Shown here in pieces: positions 1 through 7,930 of a stretch of 64,000 bases of DNA (within the stretch, counting starts at the first letter, position 1; each line of letters opens with the position of its first letter). Under the pieces are notes generated by a model that was not told the DNA's origin, searched no databases, and saw only the letters and a program-made list of their open reading frames with translations. Source of the DNA: Pseudochelatococcus lubricantis (GTDB lineage: Bacteria > Pseudomonadota > Alphaproteobacteria > Rhizobiales > Beijerinckiaceae); assembly GCF_042432495.1 (NCBI RefSeq), contig NZ_JBHLXC010000007.1:186001-250000 (forward strand), given 5' to 3'. The translations under genes and the position numbers were made by a program.

Positions 1-4
1 GTGA

Positions 5-70
5 CTAGAATCTGTCCCGTTTACGTTGAAACAGAACAGATTCTCGTTTCCTTATTTTGAGCACGCTCTA
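5..70. repeat. Palindromic intergenic repeat, family A, copy 1
   Basis: The element starts with CTAG. Positions 7-44 form a near-perfect palindrome (AGAATCTGTCC pairing with GaACAGATTCT around an inner GTTT/AAAC stem, one mismatch). It ends in CGCTCTA at 70. A second, longer copy lies at 15785-15866 with the same palindrome and CTAG at both ends. It overlaps the stop codon of the hydrolase gene, so it may act as that gene's 3' end. Confidence 0.8.
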
Positions 71-715
71 TCCGGATGTCGTCGCGCCGCCCCCGACTGT
101 TGTCCGGAGGAAGGTTTCGACATCGCCAAGCTCGCTCTGCCGCACTTCGTGGCCGCCGGGGTGGATGCTGGTGGCGACGCTGCTGCCCTGCGCGCGGAAG
201 AAATCGATCAGCGCCTGCGACAGTGGCCATGGGCAGATGGGATCGCGCTGGCCCGCCGTGATGAGGACGTCGAGCGGCGCGAGCCGCGCATCGGGCGCGG
301 GCGTCCACGGAATGAGCGGGTGCATCAGCACCGCTCTGTTGAACAGCGCCGGCGCATGGAAGACGACCGACGCGAGGATGTTGGCGCCGTTGGAATAGCC
401 GAGGCCGACCACGGGCGCATCCGGATGCGCGGCGCGATGGGCCGCGACGAATCCGGCCATCTTTTCCGTGCGCGCGGCGAGGTCCCGCATGTCGTAGACG
501 CCTTCGCCGGTGCGTCGGAAGAAGCGGTTCGCGCCATGCTCTGAAACGTCGCCGCGGGGCGAGACGATGCCCGCCTCCGGCAGGATCTCTCGGATCAGGC
601 CGAAGAACTGGTGCTCGTCCCCGCCGGTGCCGTGAAAGGCGAACACCAGCGGCGCGCCGGGGGCCGGGTCGTGACGCAGATGGGAATAGGCATCGAGGGA
701 CACGGTGGCCTCCAT
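68..715 (-). CDS. Alpha/beta hydrolase (MhqD/carboxylesterase type)
   Basis: A 215-residue cytoplasmic alpha/beta hydrolase of the small carboxylesterase/dienelactone-hydrolase type. The nucleophile elbow GYSNG is at residues 106-110 (Ser108), a candidate acid is Asp158 (GQRDP) and a candidate base is His189 (GGHE), in the correct order for a complete triad. FAFHGTGGDE near residue 26 is the oxyanion strand. It lies 39 nt downstream of a ring-cleaving dioxygenase gene on the same strand. This pairing matches the mhq-type operons (MhqO/MhqA dioxygenase plus MhqD hydrolase) linked to quinone or aromatic electrophile stress. The real substrate is unknown. Length is normal for the family and nothing is missing. 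Confidence 0.8.
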   Translation of the reverse strand: MEATVSLDAYSHLRHDPAPGAPLVFAFHGTGGDEHQFFGLIREILPEAGIVSPRGDVSEHGANRFFRRTGEGVYDMRDLAARTEKMAGFVAAHRAAHPDAPVVGLGYSNGANILASVVFHAPALFNRAVLMHPLIPWTPAPDARLAPLDVLITAGQRDPICPWPLSQALIDFFRAQGSSVATSIHPGGHEVRQSELGDVETFLRTTVGGGATTSG

Positions 716-730
716 GGGATGCGAGACGGG

Positions 731-752
731 GGCGGGGCCCGAAGGCCCCGCC
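731..752 (-). other. Intercistronic UUCG hairpin
   Basis: Between the dioxygenase and hydrolase genes the minus strand reads GGCGGGGCC-TTCG-GGCCCCGCC, a perfect 9-bp stem closed by a UUCG tetraloop. No T-run follows, so it looks like a transcript-stabilising or attenuating hairpin rather than a full terminator. Confidence 0.6.
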
Positions 753-754
753 AG

Positions 755-1687
755 TCAGTCTTCGAGAGGGGAGAGATGGGCTTCGATCTGCCCGCGCAGC
801 TGCTCGTAGCGCACGGGCAGCTTCAGCGCCTCGCCGAGATGGGCCGTATCCTCGTCCCGGTCGAAGCCGGGTTCGTTGGTCGCCACCTCGAACAGCACAC
901 CGCCCGGCGTGCGGAAGTAGATCGCCCAGAAGTAGTCGCGGTCGATCACCGGCGTCACCTGATAGCCCGTATCCAGCAGCGCCTTGCGCACCTCCGCCTG
1001 TGCTGCCCGGTTCTCCACCGCGAAGGCGATGTGATGGACGGAGCCCGCCCCCAGATGTGCGCTGGAGGCCGAGGGCAATTCTTCCAGATCGATCCTGTCG
1101 GCGCCGTTGCCGCCGGGGATCGCGAAGCGGGTCAGGTTGCCCCGCGCGTCGACCTGCTCATAGCCCATGTAACGCAGCAGCTCGGCCGTGGCGCCGGCGT
1201 TGCGAAGGCGCAGGCGTGCGCCATGGAAGCCGCGGATCGCGGTATCCTCGGGCACCTCGCCGCCCGTCCAGGGCGCACGCGCATCGCCGTCCGTCTCGAC
1301 GAGGGCGAAGGCGTCGTCATCGGGGCCGAGGAAGCGCAGGCGCCGGGCGCCGAACGCCTCGTCCCGCGCCAGTCCCGCCGCGCCGCTGTCCGTCAGCCGC
1401 TGCTGCCAGTAGCCGAGCGAGTCCCTCGGCACGGAAAACTCCGTTTCGCCGACCTCGCCGGTGCCGGGCCGTCCGGGCGCGATGTGCGGAAAGGGGAAGT
1501 AGGTCATCACCGTGCCGGGCGTGCCCACCTCGTCGCCATAATAGAGGTGGTAGACGCTGGGCTCGTCGAAGTTCACCGTCTTCTTGACGCGGCGCAGGCC
1601 GAGCGTCTTCGTGAAGAACGCATTGTTGCCGCTGGCGCTCGCAGCCATGGACGTGACATGGTGCAGCCCCCTGATCTGCTTAAGCAT
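755..1687 (-). CDS. Ring-cleaving dioxygenase, VOC family (MhqO/MhqA-like)
   Basis: A 310-residue protein with two vicinal-oxygen-chelate halves. Likely metal ligands are in the N-terminal LHHVT (His9/His10), the second-half VHHIAF (about residue 222) and the Glu of VLFEVATNEPGF near the C-terminus, the pattern of MhqA/MhqO-type hydroquinone or catechol dioxygenases. The start at 1687 is preferred because GGAGG lies about 7 nt before it and the metal-binding strand starts at residue 7; a longer reading would add 16 arginine- and glycine-rich residues. The hydrolase gene follows after 67 nt containing a UUCG hairpin, so the two are likely co-transcribed. No MarR-type repressor gene is adjacent. 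Substrate not determined. Confidence 0.85.
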   Translation of the reverse strand: MLKQIRGLHHVTSMAASASGNNAFFTKTLGLRRVKKTVNFDEPSVYHLYYGDEVGTPGTVMTYFPFPHIAPGRPGTGEVGETEFSVPRDSLGYWQQRLTDSGAAGLARDEAFGARRLRFLGPDDDAFALVETDGDARAPWTGGEVPEDTAIRGFHGARLRLRNAGATAELLRYMGYEQVDARGNLTRFAIPGGNGADRIDLEELPSASSAHLGAGSVHHIAFAVENRAAQAEVRKALLDTGYQVTPVIDRDYFWAIYFRTPGGVLFEVATNEPGFDRDEDTAHLGEALKLPVRYEQLRGQIEAHLSPLED

Positions 1688-1879
1688 TCCGATCCTCCAG
1701 TCCCCGCGCCCCGCGCGGGCATCCCGGGCGCCCAATGCGCCGGTCTTTCGTTGACCGTGATTTGGGCATCAATCGGCATGTTTGAAACAGAAAGGATGGA
1801 AATGCATCGTTTCCGGAATTTGAGGGGTACTTGCGGGCCGTCCGCCGGCATACGGGCGGCCCGCCGCCTGTGACGCAGC

Positions 1880-2080
1880 TCAGATCCAGGTCATCAGTTC
1901 CCTGGTTTCGATGATCTCGAACTGTTCGGCACCGATCTTTTCGACCGCGCGGCCGTCCGAAAGGGCGTAGGTGACCTGCGTCTCGCCGGCCTCGCTGCCG
2001 GTGTGCGTCTCGACGACCGTATAGACGACGCCGGTGTCGCCCTGCGCGCGGAAAGTCTTGGTGCGTGTGGTCTCGCTCAT
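1880..2080 (-). CDS. Small conserved-looking hypothetical protein
   Basis: A 66-residue soluble protein beginning MSETTRTKTF, with alternating polar and hydrophobic residues suggesting a small beta-rich fold (VVYTVVETHTG, TQVTYALSDG). It has no signal peptide, membrane segment or cysteine. A GGAG ribosome site lies 8 nt before the ATG, and it starts 24 nt after the stop of the small periplasmic protein upstream, so it looks like the last gene of an alkaline phosphatase operon. I do not recognise the family. Confidence 0.6.
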   Translation of the reverse strand: MSETTRTKTFRAQGDTGVVYTVVETHTGSEAGETQVTYALSDGRAVEKIGAEQFEIIETRELMTWI

Positions 2081-2104
2081 GATATGGCTCCGGTTCTTAT
2101 GGCG

Positions 2105-2557
2105 TCACGGGTTCCTGATCGTGATCGGCCCGATGGGCGCGACGTTGGGAAGCGTCAGCGTGACATTGGCCGCGTCGGCTGGCGGGGCGGCGAAGCGCGC
2201 CTTCCAGTCGCCGACTCGTGGATTCTTCGTCGGGTCGTAGTTGAACTTGAGCTTGAGTTCGTCGGGCGCCGCAGGCTTGTCGTTCTCGCGCAGAAGCGGA
2301 AAGCGCGTGTCGCCCGCCGACAGGTAGATGGCGCCGTCGGCCACCTTTTCATAGATGGTCTCGCCCGAATAGCCGGCGTAGTCGGTCTCGAAGCGCAGCT
2401 CCACCGCCACCGTGTCGCCCTGCCGGACGGCCTTGCGGACGGTGGCCCACGCCTTTCCGCTTGCGGTCAGGGGCCTGGCCTCCTCTGCAGCGTGGGCGGG
2501 CAGGCCGATGGCGAATGAAATCAGGACAGTGGCCAGAAGGCCTCGGCGGAAGGACAT
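2105..2557 (-). CDS. Small exported protein, unknown function
   Basis: A 150-residue protein with a clear Sec signal peptide (RRG then a hydrophobic stretch, AHA cleavage site near residue 23). The mature part is about 127 residues, mostly predicted beta strand, without cysteines or recognisable catalytic motifs. The start at 2557 is fixed by a GGAG site 8 nt upstream and by the signal peptide. It follows the alkaline phosphatase gene after 80 nt that hold a GC-rich hairpin, and its leader (GGAGACCGATC before ATG) is the same as the phosphatase leader. Probably periplasmic and co-expressed with the phosphatase. I do not recognise the family. Confidence 0.7.
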   Translation of the reverse strand: MSFRRGLLATVLISFAIGLPAHAAEEARPLTASGKAWATVRKAVRQGDTVAVELRFETDYAGYSGETIYEKVADGAIYLSAGDTRFPLLRENDKPAAPDELKLKFNYDPTKNPRVGDWKARFAAPPADAANVTLTLPNVAPIGPITIRNP

Positions 2558-2578
2558 GATCGGTCTCCGGGGAAGGGG

Positions 2579-2601
2579 GAGGGCCGCTGCGGGCGGCCCT
2601 C
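2579..2601 (-). other. Intercistronic GC-rich hairpin
   Basis: GAGGGCCGC pairs perfectly with GCGGCCCTC across a 5-nt loop in the gap between the alkaline phosphatase and the next gene. No T-run is present. It may set the relative level of the two messages. Confidence 0.5.
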
Positions 2602-2637
2602 GGCGGATGATGGACGCGCGGTTCAGCGCCGGAGGCG

Positions 2638-4101
2638 TCAGATACCCGCATCCTTCGCCGGCACCTCGATGCCGAAGGCATTCGCGGCGGCGCGGAACAC
2701 GTCGGTGTTGTCGACGTAGACGCGGTTTTCCTCCGGCACGTTGTAGGCGGCGAGGCCCGCATCCTTCTTCGCGGCCTTCACGAAGTAGCCGGCGCCGACG
2801 CCGTGCGCGTAGAGCGGCACCAGTTCGCGCGTGTGGTTGTCCGTGTTCCAACGCACCAGCGGAAGCGCGCCCGCACCCTGGCTGATGATCGGGCTATAGG
2901 CGTTGACGTTGGAGTCGGGGCCCTGCAGCAGGCCGTTGCCGTGGTCGGTGGTGACGATGACCAGTGTCTCGTCCCACGAACTCTTGTTCTCGACCCAGTC
3001 GGCGACCGCCTTGACCGCATCGTTGAAGTCGATCTGCTCCTCGATCAGGCGCGGCAGGTTGTTGGCGTGCGCGGCCCAGTCCACGGCACCGCCCTCGACC
3101 ATGAGGAAGAAGCCCTTGTCGTTCTTTTCGAGCATGTTGAGCGCACCTCTGGTCATCGTCGTGAGATCGGGGGTGTTCTCAAGCAGGTTGCCGGCGGTGA
3201 CGCCCGGGCGGTTGAACTGCAGCGTCTGGATGTTCTGCGCCGTGCCGATCACCTTCGACTTGCCCTTGAGGTCGAGCTTGCCCTCGGCGAGCGCCTCGAA
3301 ATCGGCCCTGGTCTCGATGTGGGCGTAGTCGGTCGTGCCGCCGGTCAGGCGCTCCCACGTGTCCTTTCCGCCGACGAAGCGGAAGGCCTTGTCGTCGGGG
3401 TTCTCTACGTGGGTGCCGTCGCCCTTGTAATACGGGTGGCCGCTGCCAAGGACCACGGTGGCCAGGCCGCTGTCGACGATTTCCTTGGCGATTCCGACGT
3501 AGTCGTTGCGGCTGACGTTGTGGGCGAGGAAGCCGGCGGGAGTGGCGTGCGACCACTCGACCGAGGAGATGACGCCGAGCGAACGGCCGGACCCGACCGC
3601 GTATTCGCCGATGTGCTTCAGCTTTTCGCCGGTGTTCGACCAGTTGATCGCGTTGTTGTAGGTCTTGGTTCCCGAAGCGAGCGCCGTGGCGGCGGCGGCG
3701 CTGTCGGTGAAGTCGGCGCGGGCGTAGTCATAACCGGCGAAGAAGCCGGGGAAGCTGCCCAGATTGCCCTCAAACACGCTGTCAACCTTTGTATTATCCC
3801 ACAGCTTCTCCGGATTGAAGGTCACCGCCCCCTCGCGGGTGTTGGTCGGTGTGTTGGAGGTGTTGAGCGGATAGGTCGAGGCGAAGACCTTGACGTCGAA
3901 ATCGTCATAGACCTCGTGGCCGAGCGCGCCGTGGCGGAAGAAGCTCGCCGCGCGCCACGTCTCGATGCCGGCGCCGTCCGTGATCATCACGATGACGTTC
4001 TTGGCCTGCGGGCCCTTGGCTTGCGTGCCCTGCGCAAGGGCCGGGGCCACCATGGCGGAGGCGAGGCAAAGGCCGAGCGCAATGTTCTTGAGAAGGGTCA
4101 T
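2638..4101 (-). CDS. Alkaline phosphatase, PhoA superfamily, exported
   Basis: A 487-residue periplasmic phosphomonoesterase. A Sec signal peptide spans residues 1-24 (cleavage after ALA). Metal and catalytic motifs of the alkaline phosphatase superfamily are present: TDGAG with Asp42, TDSAAAATA with the nucleophile Ser134, VEGGAVDWAAH, and TTDHGNG near residue 410. The start at 4101 has GGAG 9 nt upstream and places the signal peptide at the N-terminus; the reading frame extends further upstream but that part looks non-coding. It heads a probable three-gene operon (phosphatase, small exported protein, 66-residue protein) divergent from a metal ABC transporter. No obvious Pho box was seen. 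Physiological substrate not shown by sequence. Confidence 0.9.
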   Translation of the reverse strand: MTLLKNIALGLCLASAMVAPALAQGTQAKGPQAKNVIVMITDGAGIETWRAASFFRHGALGHEVYDDFDVKVFASTYPLNTSNTPTNTREGAVTFNPEKLWDNTKVDSVFEGNLGSFPGFFAGYDYARADFTDSAAAATALASGTKTYNNAINWSNTGEKLKHIGEYAVGSGRSLGVISSVEWSHATPAGFLAHNVSRNDYVGIAKEIVDSGLATVVLGSGHPYYKGDGTHVENPDDKAFRFVGGKDTWERLTGGTTDYAHIETRADFEALAEGKLDLKGKSKVIGTAQNIQTLQFNRPGVTAGNLLENTPDLTTMTRGALNMLEKNDKGFFLMVEGGAVDWAAHANNLPRLIEEQIDFNDAVKAVADWVENKSSWDETLVIVTTDHGNGLLQGPDSNVNAYSPIISQGAGALPLVRWNTDNHTRELVPLYAHGVGAGYFVKAAKKDAGLAAYNVPEENRVYVDNTDVFRAAANAFGIEVPAKDAGI

Positions 4102-4216
4102 GATCGGTCTCCAGAAGCGGGGATGGACAGTCCATCGCTGTGGTTTTCGTATCGTAATAACATTGCAGAACGAAGACGCCGGAGACGGATACTGAATATG
4201 CACTCCGCATCTTTAT

Positions 4217-4237
4217 TGCAGTTAATTCGCAATTGCA
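4217..4237. promoter_or_regulatory. Candidate regulator site between phosphatase and metal transporter
   Basis: TGCA half-sites in inverted orientation 21 bp apart (4217-4220 and 4234-4237) flank an AT-rich core inside an AT-rich divergent intergenic region. TGCA-containing AT-rich inverted repeats resemble Mur/Fur-type sites of rhizobia, which would suit a metal transporter, but the match is imperfect and this is inference. Confidence 0.25.
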
Positions 4238-4311
4238 TTTTTGGAAGATGACGCTATCTTTGATGGAAGAGGAAGGCGGTGTGCGTCTTCCGGAGATTGA
4301 AGATCCGCACG

Positions 4312-5136
4312 ATGAACGCCGTAACGCCCCAACTTGTCGCAAGGGATGGCCGCAAGCTGGCCCGTGAAAACGCCGAAAGCCCGTTCGCCATATCGGGGCT
4401 GACGGTGAGCTATGGGGGCCGGCCGGCAGTCCTGTCGGTCGATTTCGTGACGCCGCCTGGTGCGATGGTTGCAATTATCGGTCCCAACGGGGCCGGCAAG
4501 TCGACGCTGATCAAGGCCGCGCTCGGCATCGTGCCGCGCCTGTCGGGTGAGGTGACGGCGTTCGGCCTGCCACGCGAGAAGGCAATGGCGCGAATAGCCT
4601 ATGTGCCGCAGCGCGCCAGCGTGGACTGGGACTTCCCCGCCACCGTCATCGACGTCGTCATGATGGGCTATTACCGCAGGCTCGGCCTGTTCCGGTTCGC
4701 GGGCACGCGCCTGCGCCGCAGCGCGCTCGCCTGTCTGGAGCGCGTGGGCATGGCGGCCTTCGCGGACCGGCAGATCGGTCAGCTCTCCGGCGGCCAGCAG
4801 CAGCGCGTGTTCATCGCGCGGGCACTTGCACAGGAGACCGATCTCTACATCATGGACGAGCCCTTCGCAGGCGTCGACGCGGTGACGGAGCGCGCCATCA
4901 TCGCGGTTCTCAAGGATCTCAAGGCGGCCGGCAAGACCATCATCTGCGTGCACCACGATCTCGGCACCGTGACCGAATACTTCGACCACGTGCTGCTGAT
5001 CAACGTGCGCCGTGTCGCCGCGGGCCCGGTCGACGAGGTCTTTACAATCGATAACCTTCAGGAAACCTACGGCGGACGGCTGCTGACGGTCGAGAACGCC
5101 GGTGGCGTGGCGCCGGCGTCGCCGCAGGCGCTGTGA
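4312..5136 (+). CDS. Metal-type ABC transporter ATP-binding protein (MntB/SitB/ZnuC family)
   Basis: A 274-residue cytoplasmic ATPase with Walker A GPNGAGKST, signature LSGGQQQR, Walker B LYIMDEPFAG and the switch His in CVHHD. The sequence between Walker A and signature (PQRASVDWDFPATV) is typical of Mn/Zn/Fe cluster 9 transporters. Two start choices exist: ATG 4312, used here, and an in-frame GTG at 4279 with an AGGAAGG very close to it. Two permease genes follow at 5150 and 6357, spaced 13 and 1 nt. No substrate-binding protein gene is in the cluster or elsewhere in the window. Metal identity cannot be assigned from sequence alone. Confidence 0.85.
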   Translation: MNAVTPQLVARDGRKLARENAESPFAISGLTVSYGGRPAVLSVDFVTPPGAMVAIIGPNGAGKSTLIKAALGIVPRLSGEVTAFGLPREKAMARIAYVPQRASVDWDFPATVIDVVMMGYYRRLGLFRFAGTRLRRSALACLERVGMAAFADRQIGQLSGGQQQRVFIARALAQETDLYIMDEPFAGVDAVTERAIIAVLKDLKAAGKTIICVHHDLGTVTEYFDHVLLINVRRVAAGPVDEVFTIDNLQETYGGRLLTVENAGGVAPASPQAL

Positions 5137-5149
5137 ACGGGGGAACGCA

Positions 5150-6355
5150 ATGCTCGATGCCTTCGTTGCCGCGCTTCTTCTGCAAGCGGGCTACAACACG
5201 GCGCTGGTGACGGCGGGCGCCGCCGTGCTCGGCGCCAGCGCGGGCGCCATCGGCGCCTTCATGCTGCTGCGCAAGCGCTCGCTGGTGAGCGATGCCATCT
5301 CTCACGCCACGCTGCCCGGGCTGGCGCTCGCCTTCATCGTCATGGCGCTGGCGACCGGCGACGGGCGGTTCATGCCCGGCCTGCTCGCGGGCGCCGCACT
5401 CAGCGCCGGCCTTGGCCTCGTCGCCGTGGAATGGATCACGCGCCGCACGCGCCTCACCGAGGATGTCGCCATCGGCGCTGTGCTGTCGGTGTTCTTCGGC
5501 CTCGGCATCGTGCTGCTCACCGTCATCCAGGCGATGGACACCGGCCGGCAGGCGGGCATCAGCGGCTTCCTGCTCGGCTCGACGGCCGGCATGCTGCGCA
5601 GCGAGGCGGAGGTGATCGCCGTCGCCGCCACGCTCACCGGCCTCGCCATCTTCGTTCTGCGCCGGCCGCTGACGCTGGTGTGCTTCGATCAGGAATATGC
5701 CGCCACGCAGGGCGTCAACGTGCGGGCGACCGACCTTGCCACGATGGCGCTCGTGCTCGCCGTCACAGTCATTGGGCTCAAGGTGGCGGGGCTGGTGCTG
5801 ATCGTGGCGCTCACCATCCTGCCGCCGGTCGCGGCGCGCTTCTGGACCAACCGCGTGGAGCGGATGGTGCTCATCGCCGCCGCCATCGGCGCTGTCGCGG
5901 CCTATCTCGGCGCGGTCGTCTCGTCGCTGGGGCCGGGGCTGCCGACGGGCGCGCTGATCGTGCTCGTATCGTTCGCGATCTTCCTGTTCTCGCTGGTGTT
6001 CTCGCCGCTGCGCGGGCTTCTCGCCGGGCAGATGACCACGCTCGCGCTGCGCAAGCGCGTGCACGAGCGTCAGGGCCTTCTGGCGTTGGCGCGCGACGAG
6101 CCGATCTACGATCCATTGACGCTCAAGGTGCTGCGACAGGCGGGCTATATCCGCGCGGACGGCGCGGCCACGCTCGAAGGGCGCTCGGCGGCGCTCGCGG
6201 CAACCCGCGAGGAAGCGCTGTGGGGCCTCTATCGCAAGCTGTTTCCCGACCAGGCCCTGAATGCCGACTACCACGGCCTCACCCCGATCAACGAGGCGCT
6301 GCCGCCGGATGTGGTGCGCGACCTCGAACAACGCTGCAACCTGAGGGCGGCCTGA
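5150..6355 (+). CDS. Metal ABC transporter permease with C-terminal extension
   Basis: A 401-residue ABC-3 family permease (MntC/SitC/TroC type) with about eight or nine transmembrane segments up to roughly residue 290, including the conserved SDAISHATLPG loop. After the last membrane segment comes about 110 residues of soluble sequence (from ALRKRVHERQ), larger than in standard ZnuB proteins and similar in placement to the winged-helix-like tail reported in some TroC/MntC permeases. The start at 5150 is chosen because of GGGGGAA before it and because the upstream in-frame part is an arginine run. The next permease gene starts 1 nt after the stop (TGACATG), implying translational coupling. 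Confidence 0.82.
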   Translation: MLDAFVAALLLQAGYNTALVTAGAAVLGASAGAIGAFMLLRKRSLVSDAISHATLPGLALAFIVMALATGDGRFMPGLLAGAALSAGLGLVAVEWITRRTRLTEDVAIGAVLSVFFGLGIVLLTVIQAMDTGRQAGISGFLLGSTAGMLRSEAEVIAVAATLTGLAIFVLRRPLTLVCFDQEYAATQGVNVRATDLATMALVLAVTVIGLKVAGLVLIVALTILPPVAARFWTNRVERMVLIAAAIGAVAAYLGAVVSSLGPGLPTGALIVLVSFAIFLFSLVFSPLRGLLAGQMTTLALRKRVHERQGLLALARDEPIYDPLTLKVLRQAGYIRADGAATLEGRSAALAATREEALWGLYRKLFPDQALNADYHGLTPINEALPPDVVRDLEQRCNLRAA

Positions 6356-6356
6356 C

Positions 6357-7292
6357 ATGGGCGCGGATTTCGTGATGCTGGGTCTGGTGCCGCTGGTGGT
6401 GGGCGTGCTCACCTCCGTGGCCTGCGCGCTGCTCGGCAATTTTCTCGTGTTGCGTCGGCAGGCGCTGATCGGTGATGCCGTGAGCCATGTGGTCCTGCCG
6501 GGCATCGTGCTGGCCTATCTCGCCACGGGCACGGTGGCTGCGGGCGCGATGCTTCTCGGGGCAGGGGCGGCGGCGATCGCCGCGCTGGTGCTGATCGAGA
6601 TCGTCCGTCGCGCCGGGCGTATCGAGCCGGGGGCGGCGATGGGCGTGGTGTTCACGGCGCTGTTCGCGGCCGGCGTGCTGCTGCTCGAACAGACGGATAC
6701 GGGCAAGGTGCATCTCGACGTGGAGCACGCGCTTTACGGCAATCTGGAGAGCATCGTCTGGTTCGCGGCGGACGGCTGGGGTTCCCTGCTCGACCCCGCT
6801 GCGCTGGCGGAGCTGCCGCCGCCCGTGTCGCGCCTGGCGCTGGCGCTCGCCGCCGTGATCGCCTTCATCGCCCTGTTCTGGAAGGAGCTGTTCATCGGCA
6901 CTTTCGACCCCGGCTTCGCCGAGAGCGTGGGCGCACGCCCCGGCCTTACCGGTTTCGCGCTGGTGGTGATGGTGGCGGTTGTGGCGGTGATGGCGTTCGA
7001 CGCCGTGGGCGCGATCATCGTCGTGGCCATGTTCATCTGCCCGGCGGGCGCCGCGCGCCTGATGACGGACCGGCTGCTGCCGCAGCTCGCATGGAGCGTC
7101 GCCTTCGCCACGGCTGCCGCCGTCGCCGGATACGTGCTTGCGGCCTACGGGCCGCTGTGGCTCGGCTTCGCGTCGAGCGTCAGCGCCGCCGGCATGATCG
7201 CCACGGTGAGCGGCGGGATTCTGGCGCTCGCCTGCCTTGTCGGCCCCAGGCGCCACCGCCGTGGTATGCAGGCGGCCGACGGCGGTGCTTGA
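6357..7292 (+). CDS. Metal ABC transporter permease, second subunit
   Basis: A 311-residue ABC-3 family permease with about eight transmembrane helices and the family loop GDAVSHVVLPG near residue 40. It ends in a short basic tail without the long extension of its partner, so the membrane part of the transporter is an asymmetric heterodimer. The start codon overlaps the end of the previous gene by design (TGACATG). A GC-rich hairpin followed by TCTTTC at 7325-7350 may end the operon. Confidence 0.82.
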   Translation: MGADFVMLGLVPLVVGVLTSVACALLGNFLVLRRQALIGDAVSHVVLPGIVLAYLATGTVAAGAMLLGAGAAAIAALVLIEIVRRAGRIEPGAAMGVVFTALFAAGVLLLEQTDTGKVHLDVEHALYGNLESIVWFAADGWGSLLDPAALAELPPPVSRLALALAAVIAFIALFWKELFIGTFDPGFAESVGARPGLTGFALVVMVAVVAVMAFDAVGAIIVVAMFICPAGAARLMTDRLLPQLAWSVAFATAAAVAGYVLAAYGPLWLGFASSVSAAGMIATVSGGILALACLVGPRRHRRGMQAADGGA

Positions 7293-7324
7293 AACCTGCG
7301 CGGAAGGGGCGTTATAGATCGAGC

Positions 7325-7350
7325 GGCGCGCGCGTGGGCGCGCCTCTTTC
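7325..7350 (+). terminator. Possible terminator of the metal transporter operon
   Basis: GGCGCGC-GCGTGG-GCGCGCC forms a perfect 7-bp stem and is followed by TCTTTC. The T-tract is short, so termination may be partial. It ends only 3 nt before the rmlC start codon chosen here. Confidence 0.4.
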
Positions 7351-7353
7351 CCG

Positions 7354-7926
7354 GTGGGTCCCGTGATCGTCAGAACCTTCGATATCCGCGATGTCGCGCT
7401 CGTCATTCCCGACCGGTTCGGGGACGCGCGCGGCCATTTTTCCGAAACGTGGTCGGACCGGCGGTTTCGCGAGCAGGTGGCGGATGTCGGCTTCGTGCAG
7501 GACAACCAGTCGCTCTCCCGCCGCAAGGGCACGGTGCGCGGCCTGCACTTCCAGCGCCCGCCGGCGGGGCAGGGCAAGCTCGTGCGCGTGCTGGAGGGGG
7601 CGATCCTCGACGTTGCGGTGGACGTGCGCGCCGGCTCGCCCACCTACGGCCGGCACGTGGCCGCGCGGCTCGATGCGGCGGAGGGCGCGCAGCTCTGGGT
7701 GCCGGAAGGGTTCCTGCACGGTTTCTGCACGCTGGAGGACGACACGGTCGTCGCCTACAAGGTCACGCGCTATTACAGCGCCGAGCACGATGCCGGCGTC
7801 GCCTTCGACGATCCGGATATCGCCATCGACTGGCCGGTGACGCCGGCGGAAGCCATCCTTTCCGACAAGGACCGCAACCTGCCGCGCCTTGCCGATCTGC
7901 CGGCCCCTTTTGCGTGGACGGCGTGA
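7354..7926 (+). CDS. rmlC: dTDP-4-dehydrorhamnose 3,5-epimerase
   Basis: A 190-residue cupin-type epimerase, third step of dTDP-L-rhamnose synthesis. Family motifs are visible: QDNQSLSRRKGTVRGLHFQ with the catalytic His65, then KLVRVLEGAILDVAVD and LWVPEGFLHGF, and a YKVTRYY stretch with the expected tyrosine. The start is a GTG at 7354; a second GTG at 7363 is equally possible and neither has a strong ribosome site. It is first in rmlC-rmlB-rmlD-rmlA, with rmlB beginning 4 nt after its stop. Confidence 0.93.
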   Translation: MGPVIVRTFDIRDVALVIPDRFGDARGHFSETWSDRRFREQVADVGFVQDNQSLSRRKGTVRGLHFQRPPAGQGKLVRVLEGAILDVAVDVRAGSPTYGRHVAARLDAAEGAQLWVPEGFLHGFCTLEDDTVVAYKVTRYYSAEHDAGVAFDDPDIAIDWPVTPAEAILSDKDRNLPRLADLPAPFAWTA

Positions 7927-7930
7927 CATC

